Source: an uncultured Spirochaetaceae bacterium
GTDB lineage: Bacteria; Spirochaetota; Spirochaetia; Sphaerochaetales; Sphaerochaetaceae
DNA: 51,539 nucleotides
Assembly: GCA_944392985.1 (NCBI GenBank)
Contig: CALXYL010000015.1
Coordinates: 1 to 51,539 of the forward strand
Direction: 5' to 3'
Shown: one piece after another, positions 41,956-49,636 of the stretch
Layout of the letters: every line of letters starts with the position of its first letter
How positions within the stretch are numbered: the stretch's first letter is position 1
The notes under the pieces: model-generated
The model's database searches: none
What the model was told of the DNA's origin: nothing
What the model saw: only the letters and a program-made list of their open reading frames with translations
Program-made: the position numbers and the translations under genes

Positions 41956-42037
41956 TGCCGGTAGCCAGACTCGAACTGGCAAGGGCGAACCCGGCAGATT
42001 TTGAGTCTGCTGTGTCTACCAATTCCACCATACCGGC
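41956..42037 (-). tRNA. tRNA-Leu (anticodon CAA)
   Basis: Class II tRNA on the minus strand with acceptor GCCGGTA and TACCGGC, anticodon stem GCAGA/TCTGC with loop CTCAAAA (CAA), a variable arm around CGGGTTCGCCCTTG, and T-arm with GTTCGAGTC. The discriminator is A and CCA is not encoded. The promoter is at 42047-42075. Confidence 0.95.
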
Positions 42038-42046
42038 TTTTGCCAG

Positions 42047-42075
42047 ATGATAGCAGATTTGCACATCGCTGGAAA
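42047..42075 (-). promoter_or_regulatory. Promoter for tRNA-Leu
   Basis: TTTCCA (42075-42070), 17 bp, TATCAT (42052-42047), 9 nt before the mature tRNA 5' end. Confidence 0.6.
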
Positions 42076-42082
42076 GCTGATA

Positions 42083-42112
42083 TTGAGTCTTTCATCGATT
42101 CAGCGGTATTGT
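42083..42112 (+). promoter_or_regulatory. Promoter for the patatin/barrel gene
   Basis: TTGAGT (42083-42088), 18 bp, TATTGT (42107-42112), then 6 nt to ATG 42119. No Shine-Dalgarno, so a leaderless start is predicted. Confidence 0.55.
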
Positions 42113-42118
42113 ATACCC

Positions 42119-44113
42119 ATGCTCAAGCGTATTGCCGCGGCTTTCCTGGCCGTTCTTCTCCTTTTATCATCCATTGCGGCGTCCAGTGATCTGATAGGGG
42201 ACGCGCTTCTGATTGCTGATATCCCGATCACATATGGTGATGAGGGGTTCAGGGAAAGGATAATCGAGAGGACGAAGGGGGAGCGCGATCCTGTGGGCCT
42301 TGTCCTCTCTGGCGGATCGGCGCGGGCCTTTGCGCATATCGGAGTGCTCAAATACCTGGAGGAGCAGGGGATCGTCCCTGATTTCATAATCTCCAATTCC
42401 ATGGGATCGATCATAGGGCTTCTCTATGCCGCAGGGCTTTCGCCTGATAATATCATCGATTTCATCACATCCACCGATATCTCTGCGATGTTCAGCTTCA
42501 CTCTTCCTCTGGAAGGGGGAGTGATGCTCCCTTCAGGACTGGAGGCGCTTGCTGAGATGATCGTCGGCCCGGATACCCGCCTTGAGGATCTTGATATCCC
42601 TGTCATGGTCATATGCGATGATCTCGTAACGAAGAGGGAGATCAGGATAACCGAAGGCGATTTCACAGACATCCTGATCGCCTCATTCGCGCTGCCGTTC
42701 TATTTCCCTCCTGTTGAGTATGAGGGGCATCTTCTGATCGATGGCGGTATCGTTACGCTCCTTCCTCTTGAGACCGCCTTTGAGTATACCGATACGGTGA
42801 TTGTCTCCACTGCGTTCTACAATATGCCGGACCTGAATCTCCGCAATCCCATTACCGTCCTGAATGCTTCCTTTGACATAGGGAAGAACCAGAAGGCTGC
42901 GGAGGCGATACGCAGCCATGGGGATTTCATATGGATACGCTGTGATGTGGAGAGCTTTTCCTTCATGGATTTCGACAAGGCTGCCCTGATGGCGGAAATC
43001 GGGTATGAAAGCGCGGCATCCGCTTCGGAGGCGTTGGAAGGGATACATCGCAGCGGCGTTTCGCAGGCTCTTCTGGATGACAGGGCAGAGCTTTCGCGGC
43101 GCATGGAGGAGGCGGAGCGGAGCCAGATGTTCTTTGGCCGCGTCGACACCTCATCTCCTTCTGCAAGCCTCTCCTTCGATTTCACATCGAATCAGGAGGG
43201 GAATGAGCGGCGGTATCTCTCGGATACATCGAACCTCGCGCTGGTCTACGGCTATCGCAATGGTCCGTTTGAGGCTGGCGGTATATTCGGAGGCGCGTTC
43301 AACCTGATGACGCAGACAGTCGCCTCAGCATCCCTCCTGGCCGAGGGGTTCATGAGCTACTACCCTGCAGACAGCCTCCGCTTCTCGCTTGAAGCGGCTT
43401 TCACATTCGGACACGATCCCGACTGGTATATTCCCCATCTCTACGTAAGGCAGGGACTGGACTGGATCATACTCCACAGAAAAGGCGAGTACATGCTCTC
43501 ATTCAGGGAGGCTCTTGAGCATACGACAGGATTCGTAGGAAGGAATGCCCTTGCGCTTTCTTCCGGAGTCGATGGTGATATCGCGCTTGGAATGTTCCAT
43601 CTCTATGGTGCTCTTGGCTATCTGATGACAGCTGATGATATCCGCTTCGGCAATATCCACAGCTTCATCGAAGCCTCTTTCTCCACGCGGTTCAGCCCAC
43701 AGGGTGAGAGGGGCTGGTTCATCGATGGCGGTGTATTCTCACGTGTTGCCGTTGATGGAAGGGGAAGCGTTCCGCTCTTCCTTTCGGATGGGTATCTGAG
43801 TACTGTGCTCAGAAGCGGCAGCGGATACTGGCGCTCATCACGCTATCATAACACGATGCTCAGCGTGAGCACCGGCTATGACTTCCGGGTCACTCCGACA
43901 TTCGCTGAGTTCCTGATCCTGGAGAACCTTGGGATCGCGGCATACTGCGATATGCTCATCCATGATGCGGCCTTCGATTTCTCCGCGGGAGTCGGCTTCC
44001 AGTCAGCCTTCTCGATCATCGGGCTGCTTGAGATCCCTCTCAGCCTGCGTCTGGGCTACGACTCGCTTTCCGATGGCTTTGTCGCCTCATTCCTTCTTTC
44101 GCTCCGCTATTAG
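42119..44113 (+). CDS. Patatin-like phospholipase with C-terminal outer-membrane barrel
   Basis: 664-aa secreted or outer-membrane protein. The signal peptide is MLKRIAAAFLAVLLLLSSIA, ending near AASS. The patatin domain (about 55-250) has LVLSGGSARAFAHIGVLKYL, the nucleophile elbow ISNSMGSIIG and the Asp motif LIDGGIVTLLP. The elbow is S-N-S-M-G, without the usual first glycine. The rest (about 330-664) has alternating aromatic/small strands and ends FLLSLRY, an outer-membrane barrel signature, so it resembles patatin autotransporter-like proteins. An earlier ATG at 42047 lies before the promoter and is rejected. It ends on top of the convergent TPR gene's stop. Confidence 0.88.
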   Translation: MLKRIAAAFLAVLLLLSSIAASSDLIGDALLIADIPITYGDEGFRERIIERTKGERDPVGLVLSGGSARAFAHIGVLKYLEEQGIVPDFIISNSMGSIIGLLYAAGLSPDNIIDFITSTDISAMFSFTLPLEGGVMLPSGLEALAEMIVGPDTRLEDLDIPVMVICDDLVTKREIRITEGDFTDILIASFALPFYFPPVEYEGHLLIDGGIVTLLPLETAFEYTDTVIVSTAFYNMPDLNLRNPITVLNASFDIGKNQKAAEAIRSHGDFIWIRCDVESFSFMDFDKAALMAEIGYESAASASEALEGIHRSGVSQALLDDRAELSRRMEEAERSQMFFGRVDTSSPSASLSFDFTSNQEGNERRYLSDTSNLALVYGYRNGPFEAGGIFGGAFNLMTQTVASASLLAEGFMSYYPADSLRFSLEAAFTFGHDPDWYIPHLYVRQGLDWIILHRKGEYMLSFREALEHTTGFVGRNALALSSGVDGDIALGMFHLYGALGYLMTADDIRFGNIHSFIEASFSTRFSPQGERGWFIDGGVFSRVAVDGRGSVPLFLSDGYLSTVLRSGSGYWRSSRYHNTMLSVSTGYDFRVTPTFAEFLILENLGIAAYCDMLIHDAAFDFSAGVGFQSAFSIIGLLEIPLSLRLGYDSLSDGFVASFLLSLRY

Positions 44114-45168
44114 CCCTGATGGCGGCGGAGCCACTCTTCATCCTTCTCCGTCAGCTCGGTATTCGCTTCCCTGTCATCAAGCTCCTCTTCCTTCAGCATC
44201 TCGCGGAAAAGAGGCTCTTCAGGGCATCCCGGTATCGTGTCCCCTTCAAACCCTTCATCGGACGGCTTCCATTCAGGCAGCTGTCCATTGACGATCAGGA
44301 GCACGTTCCTCTCCGCAGCTTCGGCAAAGGGCAGGATGTCCCTCTCTGATGATATGGCCTTGAGCATTGCCTTTGCAGTGTCACGTGTATACACGGAGTA
44401 GCGGGCATATTCCGCAGCCACGGCTTTTTCCATCATCGCCCTTGCATCGCGGAGATTGCCATAATGCAGATGGACCTGCGCGAAATGGATGTATGGATCA
44501 GGGAACGCCGGCGATGCTTCGTTGCAGAGCGCCTCAAGGTAAGCCCCCGCCTGCTTCCAGTTGCCATGGAGCATCTCGTTCACTGCGATGAAATCGACGA
44601 TTGCGGGGGAAGAGGCGCCGCTTGTACCCATTTCCTTCAGCGTCTCACTGAAATCCTTTGTCTTTCCTGCCGCAAGGTAGTATGTCAGCAGGTTGATATA
44701 GATATTCTTCGAAACATAGCCCTTCTTCTTCGCTTCCAGGCAGAGGTCGATGGCCTTCTGGTAATCCTTCTTCATCCACCAGTACATCGAGAGCGATGTC
44801 ATAGCGCCTCCCGCTATCTTCCCGTCTGATGCCTTCGCAAGCGGTTCAAGAACCTTCCTTGCCGCTTCCGGATCATCATCCTGCAGCATCAGCGTCGCCG
44901 CGACCATCGCATAGTTCTGCGGCAGTCCTATGGACAGGGCCTTCTTCATCATCGCCGTCGTCTGCTGCTTATCGCTGTGGCCTGAGTTTATCATCCGGAT
45001 TGCCTTCGTATAGATATAGACACCCCTGTTCGCGAGCGCGAGAGCGATCACGGCAAGCACGACAAATGCCAGTCCGACCCATCCGGGAGTTCCTTCGATT
45101 GACATGGAGATGAGTGCGGCAGCGATGAGCACCGCTCCTGGGACCAGTCTGTATTTTCCTTTAAGCAT
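44110..45168 (-). CDS. Membrane-anchored TPR-like protein
   Basis: 352-aa protein with two N-terminal membrane helices (LVPGAVLIAAALISMSI and VGLAFVVLAVIALALANRGV). A cytoplasmic or periplasmic region of helical repeats follows, for example MYWWMKKDYQKAIDLCLEAK and FAQVHLHYGNLRDARAMMEK, which look like TPR units. The C-terminal tail is acidic and disordered. AGGGGAAA lies before the ATG. Function unknown; TPR proteins usually act as scaffolds. It is divergent from queH. Confidence 0.82.
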   Translation of the reverse strand: MLKGKYRLVPGAVLIAAALISMSIEGTPGWVGLAFVVLAVIALALANRGVYIYTKAIRMINSGHSDKQQTTAMMKKALSIGLPQNYAMVAATLMLQDDDPEAARKVLEPLAKASDGKIAGGAMTSLSMYWWMKKDYQKAIDLCLEAKKKGYVSKNIYINLLTYYLAAGKTKDFSETLKEMGTSGASSPAIVDFIAVNEMLHGNWKQAGAYLEALCNEASPAFPDPYIHFAQVHLHYGNLRDARAMMEKAVAAEYARYSVYTRDTAKAMLKAISSERDILPFAEAAERNVLLIVNGQLPEWKPSDEGFEGDTIPGCPEEPLFREMLKEEELDDREANTELTEKDEEWLRRHQG

Positions 45169-45224
45169 GTTCTTTCCCCTGTTGTTGCCTGAGCATTGTG
45201 TTTATGCTAGCATCCCGTTTGCTT

Positions 45225-45761
45225 ATGGGAAAGAGGATATTGCTTCATGTCTGCTGCGGACCATGTTCCACAAGCTCTGTGGAAAGGCTCATTGCTGAAG
45301 GATATGAGCCGGTTCTGTTCTTCTCCGACAGCAACATCTTTCCCCGAGAGGAATTCATGAAGCGCTACGATAACCTTCTCATCGTCGCTGAGCGCTATGG
45401 CCTTCCCGTCATCCTTGACAGCTGGGATCATCAGGAGTGGCTTGAGGCAGTGAAAGGCCATGAAGGGGACAGGGAGCACGGGGAGCGATGCTCGCTCTGC
45501 TTCCGCTTCAATCTATCGCGTGCAGCCGCTGAGGCGGAGAAGCTGGGAATAGACGAGTTCGCGACGACGCTTACCGTTTCCCGCTTCAAGAGGAGCGAGA
45601 CCATCTTCTCGGAGGGCAGGCGCTTTCCAGGCTTCCAGGAGATCGATTTCAAGAAGAAGGATGGATTCGGCCGCTCGATAGCGCTTTCCAAGGAGCTTGG
45701 GCTTTACAGGCAGTCATGGTGCGGCTGCGAGTTCTCCAGGAGGGATAGCGGTGCTTCGTAA
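45225..45761 (+). CDS. queH: Epoxyqueuosine reductase QueH
   Basis: Last enzyme of queuosine synthesis, reducing epoxyqueuosine in tRNA; 178 aa. The N-terminal CC..C motif is LLHVCCGPCSTSS. CSLCFRFNLSRAA, TTLTVSRFKRSETIF and SWCGCEFS complete the conserved cysteines for the iron-sulfur cluster, as in QueH (DUF208). ATG 45225 gives the usual start; ATG 45204 and GTG 45198 are possible, and none has a clear Shine-Dalgarno. The cardiolipin synthase gene overlaps its end by 11 bp. Confidence 0.9.
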   Translation: MGKRILLHVCCGPCSTSSVERLIAEGYEPVLFFSDSNIFPREEFMKRYDNLLIVAERYGLPVILDSWDHQEWLEAVKGHEGDREHGERCSLCFRFNLSRAAAEAEKLGIDEFATTLTVSRFKRSETIFSEGRRFPGFQEIDFKKKDGFGRSIALSKELGLYRQSWCGCEFSRRDSGAS

Positions 45762-47274
45762 GCTGCTCAAGCCATTTACGCAGCGCCTGTTCTGGTTCGC
45801 GATCTCCATCGTGGCTCAGTTCCTGCTGCTGCTCTATCTCGTGCTTTGGGCAAGCTATGCCAAGGGGCTGTACCTTGCATTCCTTGTTCTTTCGCTTTTC
45901 TCTCTCTTTGCTGTATTCACCCGTTCTGAGAAACCTGCCTACAAGATGGTATGGATGTTCCTCATCGGCCTTCTGCCGGTATTCGGAGGTGTGCTTTATC
46001 TCCTTATGGGAAACAAGAAGCTCGGATATTTCTCACGAAAGAAGGTCCGCCGCTTCCAGCAGGCCCTGCCGGATAAGTCGGATTTCCAGGAGACAGCTGA
46101 TGATGATCTATACAGAAGCACGCCGGAGTACAGGAGGATATCAGCATTCATACGGAATACAACCGGGCTTCCGGCATGGGGAAATACGGAGTGCTCCTAT
46201 TTCTATTACAGCGAGGAGTTCTTCCATGATCTCCTTTCTGAGATACGCCGTGCCAAGCGCTTCATATTCATCGAGTATTTCATCATAGGCGAGGGGAAAT
46301 GGTGGTCAAGGATCCTCAACGAGCTTCATGAGAAGGTGAAACAGGGCGTTGACGTCCGTCTGATCTATGATGATATGGGTTCGATAAACGTGATCCCCGC
46401 GCGCTATGACCGCAAGCTGAGGGAGATGGGAATCAAGGCAGTGGCATTCAATCGCGTGAAGCTGCATATAAACCCGCGCCTCAATTTCCGCGATCACCGC
46501 AAGATATTCGATATCGATGGCAATGTCTGCTATACAGGTGGCCTCAATCTCGCTGACGAGTATGCGAATGATGAGATCAGGTTCGGATACTGGAAGGACA
46601 ATGCTGTGAAGTTCCGTGGCGCGGCTGTGTGGAATTTCACCTATCTCTTCCTTGAGATGTGGATGGGGGTATGGGGATCTGACGATGATCTGTCCCTGTT
46701 CCTTCCTACGGTGAGCGCTCCTTCAGACGGCTTTGTGCAGCCCTTCGGGGATAATCCCCTCAAGGAAGCGAACACTGCAGAATCCGTGTACATACAGATG
46801 ATCACGAACGCGAAGCGTTATGTGTGGATCACGACGCCGTATCTTGTGCCGGATGACCAGATGATGTCAGCGCTATGCACTGCGGCCGCTTCAGGGGTGG
46901 ATGTCCGCATCATCATGCCGCGGTGCCCGGACAAGCGCACTGTATTCGAGGTCTCCCTCTCGAACTGCCTCCCTCTGATCAATGCCGGTGTGCGTATCTA
47001 TGAGTATGTACCGGGTTTCATGCACTCAAAGACATTCATCGCTGATGATGAGATCGCAGTAGTCGGAACATCGAACATCGATTACCGCTCCTTCTATCTT
47101 CATTTCGAGCTTTCCGTGCTCTTCATCAATTCGTCGATAGTCAAAGCAGTCAAGGATGATTTCCTCTGTACATTCGAGCTCTGCGAGGCTGTCACTGCCA
47201 AGAAGGCAGAGGCCAGGGGGCCGATACACAGGGCAGTGCGTTACTTCCTCCGCCTGTTCTCTCCGGCTTTCTAG
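45751..47274 (+). CDS. cls: Cardiolipin synthase
   Basis: Membrane phospholipase-D family enzyme joining two phosphatidylglycerols into cardiolipin; 507 aa. Two N-terminal membrane helices (FWFAISIVAQFLLLLYLVLW and LAFLVLSLFSLFAVF) and a third near 85 precede two HKD catalytic motifs: FRDHRKIFDIDG and FMHSKTFIADDEIAVVGTSN. The GTG at 45751 is chosen because GGAGGG ends 6 nt upstream; it overlaps the queH stop. Both catalytic halves are intact. Confidence 0.94.
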   Translation: MLRKLLKPFTQRLFWFAISIVAQFLLLLYLVLWASYAKGLYLAFLVLSLFSLFAVFTRSEKPAYKMVWMFLIGLLPVFGGVLYLLMGNKKLGYFSRKKVRRFQQALPDKSDFQETADDDLYRSTPEYRRISAFIRNTTGLPAWGNTECSYFYYSEEFFHDLLSEIRRAKRFIFIEYFIIGEGKWWSRILNELHEKVKQGVDVRLIYDDMGSINVIPARYDRKLREMGIKAVAFNRVKLHINPRLNFRDHRKIFDIDGNVCYTGGLNLADEYANDEIRFGYWKDNAVKFRGAAVWNFTYLFLEMWMGVWGSDDDLSLFLPTVSAPSDGFVQPFGDNPLKEANTAESVYIQMITNAKRYVWITTPYLVPDDQMMSALCTAAASGVDVRIIMPRCPDKRTVFEVSLSNCLPLINAGVRIYEYVPGFMHSKTFIADDEIAVVGTSNIDYRSFYLHFELSVLFINSSIVKAVKDDFLCTFELCEAVTAKKAEARGPIHRAVRYFLRLFSPAF

Positions 47275-47291
47275 CTGATCGAGGCTTTCTC

Positions 47292-47320
47292 TTGACTGCA
47301 TATGAAGCAGAAGATACCCT
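47292..47320 (+). promoter_or_regulatory. Promoter for the TrpR-like gene
   Basis: TTGACT (47292-47297), 17 bp, TACCCT (47315-47320), then 7 nt to ATG 47328. The TTG at 47292 opens a longer frame but is the -35 box, not a start. Confidence 0.6.
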
Positions 47321-47327
47321 TCTATAT

Positions 47328-47663
47328 ATGAGCGCAGCAAGGACAGCAGTCATGACAGAAGAGGAGAAGGCAGAGGCGGCATCGGCCTTTGATGATATCA
47401 TCGGGGTGTTCTGCTCCACATCGGATGCAGAGGAGATGAAGGCTCTGTTTGATGATCTCTTCACCGAGTCGGAGGTGAAGGATCTTATCACGAGATGGCT
47501 CCTGATGACTGATCTCTACAAAGGCGTTCCTCAGCGGGAGATCGCGGAGAGGCGGAAGCTCTCCCTATGCAAGATCACACGCGGTTCCAGGATGCTGAAG
47601 AAAGAAGGCGGCTTCATGCACCGCCTCCTCTCTGATCGCTTTGACGATCATATCCATATCTGA
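47328..47663 (+). CDS. TrpR/YerC family transcriptional regulator
   Basis: Small helix-turn-helix protein of 111 aa in the Trp repressor superfamily, most like the YerC/YecD group, whose effector is unclear. SEVKDLITRWLLMTDLYKGV followed by PQREIAERRKLSLCKITRGS is the DNA-binding region. No tryptophan genes are nearby. The ATG lies 7 nt after a TACCCT box with a good TTGACT, so the mRNA is probably leaderless; MTEEEKAEAA eight codons later is an alternative start. It ends immediately against the stop of the convergent DEAD-box gene. Confidence 0.85.
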   Translation: MSAARTAVMTEEEKAEAASAFDDIIGVFCSTSDAEEMKALFDDLFTESEVKDLITRWLLMTDLYKGVPQREIAERRKLSLCKITRGSRMLKKEGGFMHRLLSDRFDDHIHI

Positions 47664-49493
47664 TTATTTCCTCTTCTTCCGGCGATCCTTCTTCCTGTCA
47701 GGGAAGGAGTATCTGCCATCTTCACCGTCGCGTGTATCGCGTCCGTAAGGCTGGAAATCATCCTCCCATTTCCTTCTTCTCTTGCCTTTGCTGCGGAATG
47801 CTTCCTTCTTGCGGTCGGAGCTCTTCTTCCTGGAATCCCTTGGGCCCCCTTCCGGCCGTGCCCTCATGACTACTGGCTTGCCTTTCATCGTCCTGTCGGA
47901 GTAGGCCTTGAGGATCGTCTCGGCGACGGAGAACGGCGCTGATATGAATGAAGAGGATTCATTGACCTCGACATCCCTTATGTCCTCGTCCCTCACTCCC
48001 GACTGATCGATGAGTATGTTTATGAGCATCGCCTTGTTGAGCCCGTCACGGCGCCCTCTGGCGATGAAGAGCCTCGTCGTCCCTCCTTCGTCGAGGGATG
48101 GTGTCCTGACTTTATCGAAGCGTTCCCTGTTCCTTGATTCCTCGCGTTTCTCCCACTTTGACTTGCTCCTTGGAGCGGTAATCGCATGATAGCGTCCCGC
48201 ATCAAGCTCGTCCTTGTAGATCGAGGAGAGCAGGGCTGCGAATGCCTCTGTGGCATCACGTCCGGCAAGGACGCTCGTTGCAAGCTCCATATAGACTTCC
48301 CTCGGTTCTGAGGAGATCGCTTCAAGTATGGAGTCCTTGATCCTTTCCTTCTTCCGCTCGATAACCTCCTCGGCTCCAGGGATCTCCTCCTTCCTGATCT
48401 CTGAGCGGGAGGCCTTTCGGATGTAGGAGAACTTCCTTGATTCCGAAGGGGTGATGAACGTGATGGCTGTGCCGTTCTTGCCTGCGCGCCCTGTCCTTCC
48501 GACCCTGTGGATGTAGATTTCCGGATCCTGCGGTATGGAGTAGTTGATGACGTGGGTCAGATCCTGTATGTCGAGTCCCCTTGCAGCAACATCAGTGGCA
48601 ACGAGGATCGAGAGCTGATGATCCTTCATCCTCTTGAGTATCTGCTCCCTTTCACGCTGGGAAAGGTCACCATGCAAAGCCGCGGCATCATATCCCCTGT
48701 CATGGAGTTTCTGCCCGATCTCATCGCACTGGAGCTTCGTGCGGCAGAAAACGACACCGTAGAAATCTGTCTCCCTGTCGATGATGCGCGTCAGGGCTTC
48801 CAGCTTGTCAGCTTCCCTGACCTCATAGTAGATCTGATCGGTCGATAGCGCTGCAGAGTCCTGCTTCTGCGTGCGGATGATCTGGGGATCCTTCATGAAT
48901 CCTTCTGCCAGACGCATGATCTCAGGTGGCATCGTGGCAGAGAAGAGAAGCATCCGCCTGGTTTCGGGAACAGCCCTGAGAACTGCCTCTATATCATCGA
49001 TGAAGCCCATGTCGAGCATCTCGTCAGCCTCGTCAAGCACGAGGAATTCAAGCGCCTTCAGATCCAAGGATCCTCTGCGGATGTGGTCAAGGATGCGTCC
49101 CGGAGTGCCGACTATGATCTGGACACCCCTTTTAAGCCTCTTGAGCTGCTGCGTCATGCTTGCTCCGCCGTATATTGCCGCTATATCAAGGCGGCGCTTG
49201 CCCCTCAGTGAGCCGATCTCCTCGCTGACCTGGCTTGCCAGCTCCCTTGTCGGTACGAGGATAAGCGCCTGTACCGTGCTCTGGTCACTGCTGACTGTCT
49301 CCAGGATCGGGAGCGCGAATGCGGCGGTCTTGCCCGTCCCGGTCTGCGCCTGTCCTACGATCTCCGTACCAGGCTGCAGGAGCAGGGGAATCGCCCTTCT
49401 CTGTATCTCTGTAGGCTCCTCAAAGCCCTTTTCCCTCAATGCTTCAATGGACTCATCTCCGAGTCCGAGTTCTCTGAATCCTTCAAGTCCCAT
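47664..49493 (-). CDS. DEAD-box RNA helicase (CsdA/DeaD-like) with DbpA domain
   Basis: ATP-dependent RNA helicase of 609 aa, for ribosome assembly or cold-adapted RNA unwinding. The core has the Q motif around FEEPTEIQRRAIPLLL, AQTGTGKTAAFALP, PTRELASQ, LVLDEADEMLDMGF, FSATMP and HRVGRTGRAGKNG. A helical dimerisation-like region precedes the DbpA domain (about 460-545, RLFIARGRRDGLNKAMLINI), and the tail is very basic. ATG 49493 (MGLEGFRELGLGDE) matches the family; the frame upstream is not needed. There is no Shine-Dalgarno; a CATAAT box lies 10 nt upstream. Confidence 0.93.
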   Translation of the reverse strand: MGLEGFRELGLGDESIEALREKGFEEPTEIQRRAIPLLLQPGTEIVGQAQTGTGKTAAFALPILETVSSDQSTVQALILVPTRELASQVSEEIGSLRGKRRLDIAAIYGGASMTQQLKRLKRGVQIIVGTPGRILDHIRRGSLDLKALEFLVLDEADEMLDMGFIDDIEAVLRAVPETRRMLLFSATMPPEIMRLAEGFMKDPQIIRTQKQDSAALSTDQIYYEVREADKLEALTRIIDRETDFYGVVFCRTKLQCDEIGQKLHDRGYDAAALHGDLSQREREQILKRMKDHQLSILVATDVAARGLDIQDLTHVINYSIPQDPEIYIHRVGRTGRAGKNGTAITFITPSESRKFSYIRKASRSEIRKEEIPGAEEVIERKKERIKDSILEAISSEPREVYMELATSVLAGRDATEAFAALLSSIYKDELDAGRYHAITAPRSKSKWEKREESRNRERFDKVRTPSLDEGGTTRLFIARGRRDGLNKAMLINILIDQSGVRDEDIRDVEVNESSSFISAPFSVAETILKAYSDRTMKGKPVVMRARPEGGPRDSRKKSSDRKKEAFRSKGKRRRKWEDDFQPYGRDTRDGEDGRYSFPDRKKDRRKKRK

Positions 49494-49636
49494 ATCAATA
49501 GTGATTATGACGAATGGCGGATGTTTCAACAACTGGTGGTGAAATCATGCCTTATGTTCCAGAATATCTGCATTCTGTATCTTTTTCTGATTCCTCATGC
49601 ATGGTAAAGTACATAGGTCAGACAGGAGGGAAGGGA

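Noticed and set aside
49514-49636. An N-terminal extension of the acyl-CoA ligase
   Set aside because: ATG 49637 has AGGAGGGAAGGGA just upstream and gives the family N-terminus; the extension overlaps the divergent helicase 5' region.
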